DNA of 64,000 bases from Macrobrachium rosenbergii (GCF_040412425.1 NC_089749.1:40940739-41004738), one strand, 5' to 3'. Shown: positions 49,215 through 64,000, counted from the stretch's first letter. The notes: generated by a model from the letters alone, not told the origin. Made by a program: numbers and translations.

Positions 49215-49504
49215 TCCCGTAGGGGGTTAGTCCCGTCAGTGCACTACGCATTACTTAAGGATCTTTGCAGCGTCCCTTCGGTCCCTAGCTGCAGCTCCTT
49301 TCATTCCTTTTACTTTACCCCCGTTCATATTCTCTTTCTTCCATCTTCCTTTCCACCCTCTCCTGACAATTGAATCATAGTGCAACTGTGAGGTTTTCCT
49401 CCTGTTACACCTTTCAAACCTTTCTACTGTCAATTTTCCTTTCGGCGCTGAATGACCTCATAGGTTCCAGAGCTTGACCTTTGGCCTAAATCGTATATTC
49501 TTCA
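49215..49504 (+). mobile_element. Short retroposon family C, full copy with 14-bp target duplication
   Basis: A 290-bp copy beginning TCCCGTAGGGGGTTAG and ending CTTTGGCCTAAATCGTATA. It is flanked by identical ATCAAGATGATTCC at 49201-49214 and 49505-49518. The direct repeats define both ends of the family and show that it moves by a retrotransposition-like mechanism. No ORF of its own and no clear A/B boxes; the head may derive from another RNA. Confidence 0.93.
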
Positions 49505-49776
49505 ATCAAGATGATTCCCAACTCATTTTCGCGATGCATAATGCTGGTTCTTTCTTATATCATTCAAGTGAGTTGTACTGTTAATGATCGCATTCAGTCC
49601 CTTGCCTTCCTTATTCTCCGTTACCTTATTTTCTTCTTTTTCGTGGTCATTTTACTCTTCCCCATTCCGCAGATTGTAAAGCTCATTTTGCTTCTCAACC
49701 CTATTCTAATATCTCATGGGCTGTTTCGGCATCTATTCATTACTATTTTGTACTAATAAAGACTTACCACTTGTTT

Positions 49777-49778
<2 letters not shown>

Positions 49779-49836
<58 letters not shown>
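49779..49836. repeat. (CT)n microsatellite
   Basis: About 58 bp of CT dinucleotides. Confidence 0.97.
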
Positions 49837-49840
<4 letters not shown>

Positions 49841-49963
49841 ACTGTAATTATCTGTTCCACGCTCAAAATCGGCTTTTATTTCTACGTACGATTTTAACCT
49901 TTCCTGCAGATATTTTTCACCTCATCTGTTATTTTGAGAGTCTACGAGCATATACGTCTGTAT

Positions 49964-51614
<1,651 letters not shown>

Positions 51615-51759
51615 ATAAAATGAATGTATATACATATACCTGCGTACATATGTACGTACACAGTATTCGGCCTCGAGGATTCACGCTGTTGTTTCACTTT
51701 CCTAGTGGTCATATACTCTGTATGTTTTATACCACATTGTTATTCGAGTGACAAAGTTT

Positions 51760-51761
<2 letters not shown>

Positions 51762-51847
<86 letters not shown>
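51762..51847. repeat. (AT)n microsatellite
   Basis: About 86 bp of AT dinucleotides. Confidence 0.97.
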
Positions 51848-51848
<1 letters not shown>

Positions 51849-51959
51849 TATGCAGTATATATAAGATGAAAATAGGAAAAATACCTGGGATACCCTAGAG
51901 AATGAAGAAAGTCAAAAGGTACATAGCAGACAAATTTCGGGGAAAGGATGAAGAACGCA

Positions 51960-53665
51960 AAGTGTAGGTGGTGACATTAAACGTAGCTCAAGTGATAAGG
52001 CAAAATATTTGTTGTTAAAACTGGATATTCATTTGTGTGTCCCACGGAATTGTTAATGAAAAATCCAGAGATGAAAATAAAAAGGGGACAATACTTGTCA
52101 AAAGCAGAAATGGATTAGTAATAACATCAGAAGAAAAAGAAAGACAGCGCAGCATGGAACAGTTTTGAAAGGTCCTGAATAAGACAGTAGGAGGTGGGGG
52201 CCATTTTGACTGACATACCGGGAGCTGACGAAGATCTGGCTGTGCTCATGAATGAAATTGCAATTTAGGATTAGAATCAGTAACAAAGAAATTTAAGAGC
52301 TGAAAATGACGTAGTTATGATGGAATCACTGTAGAGACGATTATGGCTGACAGTGAATGACACCCCGTTACTAACAGACTGCATTGCAGAATACTGAATC
52401 AGTAAACACCGCCTGATGATTGAGATTTGGAAGTCGTGGCAAAGGTGTCAAAAAAAGGTGACCTAACTGAGTAGTAATCATAGAGGCATTGCACTTAGGC
52501 CGGTGTTAATTCAGTATGAGTAAACTCAGAAGGCTCGAGAAAGAAACTGGCAAAAGCATAAGGATGAACTATCTGGTTTTAAGAAGAGGCAGAAGCTGCA
52601 CAGATCAAACGTTTGTGTTATGACATATTGTGAAGAAGTCTATGAAATTCAAAAATCTATCTGATGGTTTCTTAGATTACGAGAAGGTATTTTACAGTAT
52701 CCACAGACCAATATTACGAAGGGTCTGAGTCACAACGGTATTACCTTGGATTATGTAAAACTAATTGAAATTATCCATGGGCGAAGTTGATACAGTGTTA
52801 TTCTGATAGCGTTTTGTCAAGTGAATCTGCTGTAAATAGTGTGGTGCTACAGTTTGCACTTCTCATAAAATCAAATTGGAGTAACGATAGAAAGTTGACA
52901 GACTTGGAATATGCAGTTGATGCGGTTTTAATCGGCAAAACACCACAAGATTTACAAATCTCTGTCAATAGAATGCATCACATAGCCTGTCTAGAGAGAT
53001 GGTACTCAAAACAAATCCCAGAAAAACGGAAGTCGTGGGGAAAGATTATTCAAAAAGGAATAAAATAACAATAGATAGAGAAAGAATTAATGAGGCTGAA
53101 TCGTTCAATTAATTAGTGGCGCTGTTATTCATTACAGGCTCTTCTGAGTTGGAATTTATTGAATTAGTGAAAGATTAAAAACGGTCAGTCAAAAAATGGT
53201 AGGCTGAATAAGATATGGAAGTCAGATAGACTGACAATGCATACAAGAACAAGATTATAAAGAACGTCCATGACTTGGTATGACAAGCAAACTATATCTG
53301 AAAGATTTTGTTGATTGAAAAATAAAGCTTTAAGGTGAGTTTTCTGAGTCAGATGGCAGGACAGAATTAGAAACGGTACCATAAGGAAAAGTACAAAAGC
53401 CCCATAAATAAACAGACGAAATAATGTTGGAAGGGAGACGGAGAGGACTCGGACGGGTCCTTCTCACAACTTGCAGAAAAACAGAATGTGATCATGTCAG
53501 CTTGGCTCTTGTGAGCACCAGAAGTGTTGGCAGGCCCAGCTATGAGAAGAAAGGCTGGAGGTGAGTGGAGATTTGTGGAAGATAAAGCACAGGATAAACT
53601 TGAGTGACGAAAATTCCCAGAAGCCCTTTGCGTCGCGCGGCATTGGAGACGATGATGTGATGATT
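51960..53665 (+). pseudogene. Non-LTR LINE remnant with decayed RT
   Basis: Shifting plus-strand frames give GADEDLAVLMNEIAI (pre-RT linker), VKKR-like text, SKLRRLEKETGKSIRMN, RRGRSCTDQTFVL, FLDYEKVFYSIHRPIL (motif A; Asp-Tyr-Glu-Lys), TDLEYAVDAVLIGKTPQDL (motif C, with ADD changed to AVD, so a catalytic Asp is lost), KTNPRKTEVVGKD and TIDRERINEAESF. The order is that of RT fingers, palm and thumb. Stops and indels are frequent and the segment around motif B is deleted. The 93-codon frame 52787-53068 is the longest intact piece. Inactive. Confidence 0.82.
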
Positions 53666-54101
53666 AGGTACCGAGTTGTTTGGAAACTTTGATATGAATT
53701 ATGCACATAGTGATGATAATAGTAATCATTGCAACAAATGTCATTCGCCAAGTGTGCTCAGATGTAACATTTTCAGAGGGCGTATTTTTCCTGCACTGCT
53801 TTTCTTGTGACTGACCCACAGTGCTTGTTGCAGCTGTTGGGAAACTTTGTGCCGTCAAACACTTTTCTACTAATAACTAACTGCTGAATGAGACAGAGAG
53901 TGGGAGAGAGAGAGAGAGAATTTGGAAGAAAGGGGACAGGAGAGAGAATGTTGAAGGACAGAGGGAAGCGATGAGAGAATGTCGGGAGAACATGAAAGAT
54001 AGAAAAGAGAATTTGGCAACGGACTATAAATAAAACAGACATAAAGACACTGAGGGTTTAAAAAAGATAGAAAAAATCTGCATACAGGTTACAATCTTTT
54101 T

Positions 54102-54106
<5 letters not shown>

Positions 54107-54160
<54 letters not shown>
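54107..54160. repeat. (CT)n microsatellite
   Basis: CT tract of about 54 bp following a T-run. Confidence 0.97.
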
Positions 54161-54161
<1 letters not shown>

Positions 54162-54339
54162 AAGTCTCCATTTGTTGATAAGGGCAATAGCGAGGCCAAC
54201 TTTTGTGAATTAAGGCACGGACGCCAGATTAAAAGTCGAACGCGGATAAATTACTCCCTTTTAGAACATGAAAACTTTCATCAGCCCGACTTTTAGGGAT
54301 TATGAAAACCAGCGCGATATATTCATCAAGAGAAGAAGG

Positions 54340-54521
54340 AAAACATGTGCCTTCTCCTCCTCCTTTTCCTCCTCCTCCTCCTCCTCCTCTTTCTCTTTCT
54401 CTCTCTCTCCCGACAATCCTTGCGCGTGCACACACGCACACGTCCATATGTACCTACAAATTTACACACACCCTCTCTCTTGCGCACACAAACATATATA
54501 TTCAAACGTACGTACAAATGT

Positions 54522-54585
<64 letters not shown>

Positions 54586-54645
54586 ATTCTGTTCTGTTCC
54601 TCCCAGCTCTTTCTCTCTCTCTCTGTCTGTCTCTGTCTCTCTCCC
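54340..54645. repeat. Pyrimidine-rich block: (TCC)n, (AC)-rich and (CT)n
   Basis: TCC triplets at about 54352-54390, CT and CACACG text, then a (CT)n tract at about 54529-54581 and further CTCTGTCT text. Overlapping open frames (Ser/Leu/Phe-rich) are by-products. Confidence 0.9.
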
Positions 54646-55260
54646 GAGTTCAGCGATTAAATGATGAATACTTAATGGGTAACCTGAAGGGCTATGAGTT
54701 TATCATGTTAAGACAATAACTAGATAAAATTAACAAACGACAAATACCCACATACAAGCCAGACCGAAAAATTAGTTGGCCGTTGTTCCAACTAGCTCCG
54801 CTTCCCCCCCGGATTTAATCAGTACGAGTAAGGGACGGGGGAAATGGAATCGCCAAGACCCTGAGCCCAGGCCAAAGCCAAGACCGTTCTACTGATTGAA
54901 TATTTTTGATCATGATGTTTTCCCCATTTTTTCTTTTTTTATTTACATTAGAATAAATAGGAGTTTATTCCATGATTGTTCGCACGATGTTGGCCAAATT
55001 TAGCCCGTGGAGACAAAAGTTTTTTTTTTTTTTTAAAGCAATGCTAAATATATGCTCTAATATTCATCCTATTTTTTAAACTCGCAAAATGTGATTAAGA
55101 GAAGAGAGAATTTTCACATCTGAAATGTTCAGGTAAACCTACAGGGCAGACGAGAATCAATTTCCTCCCTTTATAATACCATTCAATCCTTAAATGAAAT
55201 ATGATGAAACCTCTTTTTCGAAAAATGTCAACAGTTTTTTTACGGAGAGGGAGACAGAGA
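54646..55260. other. No recognisable gene
   Basis: Spacer without supportable features. Confidence 0.45.
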
Positions 55261-55263
55261 ATG

Positions 55264-55412
<149 letters not shown>

Positions 55413-55430
55413 TATTCAAATACTAGATAA

Positions 55431-55585
55431 CATAGGAAGGGGGAAAGTCTGTCTTAATGAATAGTTAAGTTAGGTTGCAAACGTTACGTTTTGTCTCTCA
55501 TACACTCATAAACACAATATACATATACACGTTTATATATATATTTATGTATGATGTGTGTGCGTGTTTGTGTATGTATATATAT

Positions 55586-55662
<77 letters not shown>

Positions 55663-55853
55663 ATTCTTTTCAAGTTATTTAAGATTCCTCATAAAATTCC
55701 CTGGGCAAGAAGTATATATGTGTGTGGCTCAAATGAAATGAATCTAACATAATTGACGATGACGAAAATGCTGAAATGAAACATTTACAGAACAGAGTAC
55801 TTGTAAACAATAGCGGATTTTCTGTCCCCACACACACACGCGTATATATATAC

Positions 55854-55941
<88 letters not shown>

Positions 55942-56481
55942 ATATATATAAATAATATATATATATATACATATATATATATTATGTATATATATAATAT
56001 AAACTATATATATACATATATTTAATATAAACTATATATATACACATATATTTAATATAAACAACAGCAAAAGAGTACATATCATACCAGGTTGAGTAAT
56101 ATCGTTATTGATGTAGTTTATAAATATATAATAAATATGTATATATATAAATATGTGTGTGTGCGCGCGTGCGTTGGACCGAAACCCGCTATTGTACAAG
56201 TACTCTGTTCTGTAAATGTTTTATTCCAGCATTTTCGTCATCGTAAATTATGTTAGATTCATTTCATTTGATCCATACATATATATAGTAATTCTTGCCC
56301 AGGGAATTTTATGTCAGGAATCTTAAATAACTTGAAGAGAATTATTTATATATATATATATTATGTGTGTGTGTATAAACGTGCATATGTAGGTATATTG
56401 TGTTTGTGAGTACATGAGACAAAACAGAACGTTTGCAACCTAATTTGACTATTCATGAAGAAAGACTTCCCCCTTCCTATG
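55431..56481. repeat. ~1,050-bp palindrome (long inverted repeat)
   Basis: Outer ends are CATAGGAAGGGGG and CCCCCTTCCTATG. Moving inward, mirrored pairs include CAAACGTT(A)CGTTTTGTCTC/GAGACAAAACAGAACGTTTG, TTCAAGTTATTTAAGATTCC/GGAATCTTAAATAACTTGAA, AAATTCCCTGGGCAAGAA/TTCTTGCCCAGGGAATTT and AGAACAGAGTACTTGTA/TACAAGTACTCTGTTCT. The centre (about 55956) is AT-rich repeat (55860-56150). Arms also mirror an (AT)n at 55590-55659, which is shorter in the right arm. Substitutions and indels are present but identity is high. No protein domain. Confidence 0.94.
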
Positions 56482-56848
56482 CTCTTCAGTCTCTGACCTC
56501 ACTCTAATGTTGCACAACGTAACCAGGCTCTTTTACTATCAATTATGTAGATGCAATCGAGTCCCTCCCTCAGTTTCTTTTGTGTGGAGAAGGGGGTACA
56601 GAATCGCAGCCACGGCAAGTTTCGCTTCGCATGAAAATTCAGAGACGTTCGTGAATGCGATATGGAGATGCTTTATGAGCGACGCCGACCAGAAGCACAA
56701 ATTTTCGTTAGTTGTTATTTATCTTTTGGCGGTGACGGTTATTCCGCGCTTGCCTTTGGTGAGGGTCCTGCGCGCTTCATTCTGCACTCATTTCCAGCTA
56801 TTGCCATTTTCTTGAGGGCTGTTCTGTCGTGTCAACAAAACCAGATCC
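56482..56848. other. No recognisable gene
   Basis: A 102-codon frame at 56507-56815 has no recognisable domain or signal and overlaps another frame; not called. Confidence 0.4.
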
Positions 56849-56949
<101 letters not shown>

Positions 56950-57073
56950 CAATAGGTATGTTTTCTTATACATAAAAGACCAAGCCAAGCAATAAGCCAT
57001 TGCCTTTATCTTTCTATAAATATATATATATCAATATATCTATCTATCATCTATATACACATACACACACTTA

Positions 57074-57077
<4 letters not shown>

Positions 57078-57155
<78 letters not shown>

Positions 57156-57184
57156 CATACATACATACATACATACATACATAC
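57078..57184. repeat. (AT)n-(ATAC)n compound microsatellite
   Basis: About 72 bp AT followed by about eight ATAC units, the same composite as at 50045. Confidence 0.96.
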
Positions 57185-57314
57185 ACACGAAAAATACAAA
57201 GAACATAGAAAATTGTGTGACAAATATACTGTCAGCCGTCAGTAAAGTTATTTCTTAACCAGCCAAAGATACTTATTCTGGTATGGTAATATATTCATAC
57301 AGTACATGTGTATG

Positions 57315-57318
<4 letters not shown>

Positions 57319-57374
<56 letters not shown>
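57319..57374. repeat. (AT)n microsatellite
   Basis: About 56 bp AT abutting the minus-strand SINE family E copy. Confidence 0.96.
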
Positions 57375-57377
<3 letters not shown>

Positions 57378-57475
57378 AATTTCTGACTCACATAGGGACC
57401 AAATCCCGGTCTTTGAAATGAAAGGCTACCCCCCGTTACCAATTCACTCTCACAAGTCATAAAAGAAGTTGGAAT
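57375..57475 (-). repeat. SINE family E copy, inverted member of a mirrored pair
   Basis: On the minus strand: CCAACTTCTTTTATGAC, GTGAATTGGTAACGG (box A side), CATTTCAAAGACCGGGATTT (box B changed) and CCCTATGTGAGTCAGAAATT. It mirrors the 57575-57672 copy and resembles 40268-40395. Confidence 0.8.
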
Positions 57476-57574
57476 CTAAGGGCGAAACATGCACTCATGT
57501 GTTCATTATTTCCATCGTATTCACACTGAACGGGTAATTCGAATGACCAATTGACTCGCTGCTGGGTCAGGAAG

Positions 57575-57672
57575 TTGGGTTACTTAGGTTCCAACTTCTT
57601 TTGTAACCTGTGTGGGTGAATTGCCTCTCACTTCAAAGATCAGGGTTCAGTCCTGATGTGAGTCAGAAATTA
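57575..57672 (+). repeat. SINE family E copy, forward member of a mirrored pair
   Basis: CCAACTTCTTTTGTAACC, GTGGGTGAATTGCC (box A side), CTCACTTCAAAGATCA and box B GGGTTCAGTCCTG, ending GTGAGTCAGAAATTA. About 100 bp separates it from the inverted copy. Confidence 0.8.
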
Positions 57673-57705
57673 TTTCTGAAAACATTTGCTCATGTGTTCA
57701 TTATT

Positions 57706-57728
57706 TACACACACACACACACACACAC

Positions 57729-57822
<94 letters not shown>
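57706..57822. repeat. (AC)n-(AT)n compound microsatellite
   Basis: About 22 bp AC then about 95 bp AT; forms the left boundary of the tRNA-box satellite. Confidence 0.96.
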
Positions 57823-58893
57823 GAAATTTTTATCACACCGTGATTTATATACAATCATGAAGCTTACAAATATCGTTTAATATCAAATTCACTACCTCCG
57901 AGTATCTCCGATGGAGAATTATCACCGAAGGGAATTTATATAAGTGATAAATGAATAAGTACCACGAGGGACGCGAACCCTTGACATGGACCCATTCAAC
58001 GACTCCAGTGGACGTTACCACCGCGCCATCAAGAGGTATAAATCATTACCGAGTCTGCTGTACTGTTTTTCCCGTCTTGGCGGGAAATTGTATAACCTCG
58101 GCAATGACCACCTCCGCCATGATAGTTCGTTGGTACGTTTGGAACATGCAGCTCTTATTATGAAATTTTTTATCACCGTGATTTATATACAATCATGAAG
58201 CTACAAATGTCGTTTAATATCAAATTCGCTACCTCGAAGGTATCTCCGATGGAGAATTATCACCGAAGAATTTATATAAGTGATAAATGAAATAAGTACC
58301 ACGAGGGCGCGAACCCATGACATGGACCCATTCAACGACTCAGTGGGCGTTACCACCGCGCCATCAAGAGGTATAAATCATTACCGAGTCTGCTGTACTG
58401 TTTTTTTCCGTCGTGAGCGGGAAATTGTACATAGCCTCGGCAATGACCCACCTCCGCCATGATAGTTCGTTGGTACGTTTGGAAACCAGCTCTTATTATG
58501 AAATTTTTTATCACACCGTGATTTATATACAATCATGAAGCTACAAATGTCGTTTAATATCAAATTCGCTACCTCGAGTATCTCCGATGGAGAATTATCA
58601 CGAAGGGGGAATTTATATAAGTGATAAATGAATAAGTACCACGGACGCGAACCCTTGACATGGACCCATTCCCGACTCACGTTACCACGGCGCCAAAAAA
58701 GGTATAAATCATTACAGTCTGCTGTACTGTTTTTTCCCGTCGTGATGGCGCGGTGTGCGTCCACTGGAGCAATGAATGGGTCCATGATAGTTCGTCCCCG
58801 TTTGGAACTTATTCATCTTATCATGAAATTTTATATATCACACCGTGATTTATATACAATCATGAAGCTACAAATGTCGTTTAATATCAAATT
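57823..58893 (+). repeat. tRNA-box satellite, forward run (three ~340-bp units)
   Basis: Units start near 57838, 58177, 58517 and 58847 at GTGATTTATATACAATCATG. Each contains, in the complement orientation, a box B-like GGGTTCGCGTCC and box A-like TGGCGCGGTGG about 45 bp apart (tRNA-like pol III promoter), plus CATGGACCCATTCAACGACT, GAGTCTGCTGTACTG and CCATGATAGTTCGTTGG. Units differ by many single-base indels. So each unit is a tRNA-headed SINE-like sequence in tandem. Confidence 0.92.
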
Positions 58894-60932
<2,039 letters not shown>

Positions 60933-61365
60933 TCACACTGAATACAAAAGAAGTTGACAGAGATTTATATACAAAAACAGAAGGGGGGCGGGGTTACAGT
61001 TTGTTAATCTGGGCAGCATGTTTCTTAAACAAAAAAGACTGGATTGGAGATTAACATTCCTGGTGGAAGTAACTTCAATGAACACAGTCTCTAGCAGATT
61101 TCTTTTCTGATGGTCATTGACCTTGTAGATTACCATTGATTTATACCAGTTCATTGTATGGCCTGTCTTATGCCAGTGATCCACAATGCCATTATTTGAT
61201 AAGCCTCTTGAAATGGCATATTTGTGTTGAGAGCTTCTTACTTTTAGTCCTTTTGATGTTTGACCAATATAAATCTTATTGCATTCTTTGCAAGGAATAA
61301 TGTATACAATATTGTTTGAATTGGGTGGGCTATTCTTGATTAGTTTATTTCTCAAAATATTATAT
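60933..61365 (-). pseudogene. Penelope-like element GIY-YIG endonuclease domain
   Basis: The 140-codon frame 60933-61355 encodes a PLE C-terminal nuclease: RNKLIKNSPPNSNN, IVYIIPCKECNKIYIGQTSK (VYI for GIY; YIG intact; C-x2-C), LKVRSSQHKYAISRG (conserved Arg), NNGIVDHWHKTGHTMNW (His motif) and RNLLETVFIEV (Glu). These are the residues expected for the nuclease, and this is the best-preserved domain in the window. In PLEs it makes the target nick for reverse transcription. An indel near 61360 separates it from the upstream thumb frame, so the element as a whole is broken. Confidence 0.9.
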
Positions 61366-61781
61366 TTAAAATACTAAGTTAGTATCAGTAGTTTTTAAAA
61401 TGGGCACTGCAGGAATGAAATTAGGATGAAATGGTAAACAGAGAATATTCTCAAGTTTTTTATGAACACTGGTTGGATTATAATATGTCTTTTTTGCTTT
61501 ATTTTTACAATGTTCTAAAAAATATGGAGAGTAACATAATGAATCTCCTGTTTTATCAATATTTTTAAACTCCCCTTCCAAAAAATCATGACTACAAATT
61601 CTAAGAACTCCAACATACATACTGGAAAATGTTGACATCTTAATTTGTTTAGCATGGTTAGAGTAAAAATTAATATATGACAAATCATTTGTGGGTTTCC
61701 TATATACTTTAAAACAAAAACTGGTGTTATTTCAAATAACTAGGACATCCAGAAATGGTATACAATTATTTTTTTCATATT
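61366..61781 (-). pseudogene. Penelope-like element RT thumb/connector
   Basis: From about 61775 down: EYEKNNCIPFLDVLVI, a stop, then YRKPTNDLSYINFYSNHAKQ and the frame 61366-61683 with MYVGVLRICSHDFLEGEF, LCYSPYFLEHCKNKAKKTYY and LPFHPNFIPAVPILKTT. This is the part between RT palm and endonuclease. A one-base loss near 61782 and a second indel near 61360 put it out of frame with both neighbours. Confidence 0.87.
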
Positions 61782-62228
61782 CTATTGTGATTTTATGGAT
61801 GGTACAAGATTATCAATTGTTTGCAAGAAATCAGGAATATTTACATTTTCTTTTATAATACAAAAACAATCGTCTACATATCTAACCCAAAGCACCTTAG
61901 AGAATAGATTTCTTGGAATAAATCTAGACTCAAAGAATTCCATGTAAATATTAGATAAAAGTAGTGAAAGAGTCTTCCCCATAGCCACACCAAATATTAG
62001 TTCATAGAAATTACCATTGAAAGTGAATTTTCCTGAAATTAAGTCAGTGACTTTATCTTTGCGGTCATTTTTGAACATTTTACTAATACAGGGGTCCAGA
62101 TAATACATGAAAGGGCTAAGGTTAAAATTAGAACTGGAAGTAAGCTGTATAATAGCAGATTCTAAAAGATTTCGTGAAGAGAAATCTTTCGATATGGCAG
62201 TCACTGAATTTTCAGTCCAATTTATCAC
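61782..62228 (-). pseudogene. Penelope-like RT palm fused to a PLE endonuclease tail
   Basis: A 148-codon frame. Residues 1-62 (INWTENSVTAISKDF, NLLESAIIQLTSSSNF, LDPCISKMFKNDRKDKV) look like the C-terminal tail of a PLE GIY-YIG domain. Residues 66-148 are RT: GKFTFNGNFYELIFGVAMGK, TLSLLLSNIYMEFFESRF (motif B; the usual Pro residues replaced) and WVRYVDDCFCI with the catalytic YVDD at about 117-120. Joining the tail of one copy to the middle of another fits tandem PLE units with a deletion across the junction. The frame then ends by a one-base frameshift. Confidence 0.87.
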
Positions 62229-62235
62229 AAGGAAA

Positions 62236-64000
62236 ACAATAGCATAATATATAAAATTCCATGTTTGGACTGCCCCTCTTTTTAAATCAGCCAGTCTAGC
62301 AAGGATTTAGATGTATGGATTAAAGAGCATAAGTATTCTGTCAAAACTGGGCAAACATCCAGTGCTATATTCATTCATTCAGATAAATTATTAGATCAAA
62401 AGATTTTTTCACAAAATCTTTTAGAAGTATTATACAGCTCTCACAGGATAATTTGGACAAAGTTCAGTGATTGCCAAAGATAAAATTAAAAGATTTCTCT
62501 TCACAAAATTTTTTTAGAATCTGCTATTATACAAAATGAGAACTACTGAGTTTACTTAACAGTTCTAATTTTAACCATCAGAAAAGCCTAGAGACTGGCT
62601 TCCACCAGGAATGTATTATTTGGCCCCTTTGTCCCAGTCTTTTTGTTTAAGGAACATTAGATTAACAAATGTTCTGTTTTTATATAAAGAATGACAGTGT
62701 GAACTCAAAGATAAAATCACTGACTTGAAAAATTACCAAAATGAGAATTACTGAATTGTGCTTTTAAAACATTTTTGGTTCAGTCACCTTCCTTGTATAA
62801 CCTTTTAATATAGCTTTTCTATGCATTGTAAAATGTTTAATAAATTCTTTTTGTATATAATGTTCACCGTGTAAAAATTGTTATTTCCTTTGTTTATTTC
62901 TTCAGTCCAAAATGAGAACTACTGAGTTGTATTTTATAACATTTTTGGGATAAGTCAATGGTAATCTATAAGGTCAACGACCATCAGTAAAAGAAATCTG
63001 CTAGAGACTGTGTTCATATATATAGCTACTTCCACCAGGAATGTTAATCTCAATATTTTGGTTTATCCCTTGATCCTTTGTCCCAGTCTTTTTGTTTAAA
63101 GGAACATGCTGCCCAGATTAACAAACTTTAACCCTTTTTGCAAGGACTGTTTTTGTTATGATTTTGAATATTCTGCCAATGTTTCAGATTTTTGTATTCA
63201 GTGTGAACTTGAAAATGTCAGAATAAACTGAAACACTTCTTGAAAGCTGAAACAGTTTGTTAAACCAGATCTAAAGCTCCTGGTTTTCACTCACCTTCTG
63301 ACGTGGATTTAGCAGTGAAGATCTGAAATTAGACTAAAACTAATATGAAATATTTTCAAGCTGAAAGTATTCAGTATGTTGAATATACCTTTTTGTAAAA
63401 ATGTTCAAGGCTGTCGGACTTTAAAGAGCAGTTTGAGCAGAAGTTGGACAACTTATTACAGTCTTATTGTTTACCAGTGGATTATATATTTTCTAAGTAT
63501 TGACGATATGTTTGGAAAAATAGTTTTTTTGTCCCAATAATGTTATTGCACTCGGGTAACGGAGAGAGTTTGTGAATGCTGTTATATCAAGTTGTTGCTC
63601 TTATTTGTTTCCCAACATGAGGTGCAGTTGAATTACTGAGTTGTGCAAATTAAAAATTTTAAAACATTCCAGCAGGTGGAGGTTCAGTCACTTCTTTGAA
63701 ACCATAAAAACAAGTCTGTTTTTAACTCTTCTGTTATTCCACCCTCGGCAATATTCTGAGAAAAAACTGCACTTAGAATGAGCCTAATCCTGAGTTTGAT
63801 AAAACCTCCTGGTTGTGGTACTGCAGAGAGACGAGGACCTTAAATAGGCTGCAGAGAAGGACGCACCCGGTAACCCTGTTTTGGAAGGTCTATCCCAGAT
63901 GAGGTTCTTCAATTGTGGTTGAGATCCCAGGTACATACTTTTCCTTTGTAATGCCCTATCTGTCATTTATATGAGCTTTTCTTGTAGAAAAGTGTTTTAT
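62236..64000 (+). pseudogene. Plus-strand Penelope-like element remnant, rearranged
   Basis: From 62240: SIIYKIPCLDCPSF, SQSSKDLDVWIKEHKYSVK and TGQTSSAIFIHS (GIY-YIG domain with C-x2-C; YIG lost), then LLESAIIQNEN-like tail. Further right, several blocks repeat parts of the minus-strand element in the opposite direction: TTCCACCAGGAATGT (62598 and 63034), TTTGTCCCAGTCTTTTTGTT (62629 and 63079), TGCTGCCCAGATTAACAAAC (63108), and near 63870-63960 the 3' UTR text. The order is scrambled and partly duplicated. The element runs off the window. Confidence 0.8.

Noticed and set aside
51960..53665. Host gene or endogenous viral gene
   Set aside because: Motif order is that of a non-LTR reverse transcriptase; no viral structural or envelope-like features anywhere in the window.
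56507..56815. 102-codon plus-strand frame
   Set aside because: No motif, overlaps another frame, and ends near an (ATT)n array.

Overview
The window looks like intergenic or intronic DNA from a large, repeat-rich arthropod genome, most likely a decapod crustacean. The reasons are the very high density of long (AT)n, (CT/GA)n, (AC/GT)n and (ATT)n arrays, a degenerate TTAGG-type (arthropod telomere-like) patch, several tRNA-headed short retroposons, and invertebrate retroelements (RTE- and Jockey-type LINEs, Penelope-like elements, mariner, hAT). The species call is inference. I found no convincing host protein-coding gene, rRNA or functional tRNA. Nearly all open frames are translations of simple repeats (poly-IY, poly-SL, poly-RE, poly-HT) or pieces of broken transposable elements.

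Layout. 0-10 kb: a CT-linked tandem array with an inverted partner, then microsatellites and the first copy of a hairpin-rich repeat. 9.4-14.4 kb: a Penelope-like (PLE) fragment, a 75-bp hairpin, a ~930-bp palindrome carrying a hammerhead-like motif in one arm, and a ~140-bp tandem repeat split by a hAT-type MITE with 8-bp target duplication. 14.4-20 kb: mostly unannotatable AT-rich sequence. 20-30 kb: short retroposons, a GC-rich patch with a consensus splice donor, and a nested LINE block in which a Jockey-like element sits between parts of an RTE-type element, with a 231-bp tandem duplication across the junction. 28-45 kb: two copies of a ~460-bp tRNA-headed SINE each with 16-bp target duplications, a second PLE, a 1,090-bp palindrome whose arms contain smaller palindromes, and a deleted mariner. 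45-54 kb: a TTAGG-like patch, LINE remnants, a 290-bp retroposon with 14-bp target duplications, and a complete but frameshifted mariner. 54-64 kb: a third ~1-kb palindrome, a ~345-bp satellite bearing tRNA-type box A/B motifs in three forward then four inverted copies, and two PLEs head to head.

The most unusual theme is repeated large inverted symmetry: five or more inverted structures of 0.6-3.5 kb, several bounded or centred by (AT)n arrays, three of them involving autonomous retroelements. They may be real fold-back structures or chimeric long-read/assembly products; both readings are kept open. Second is the association of PLE 3' ends with hammerhead-like cores. No viral or toxin gene was recognised.
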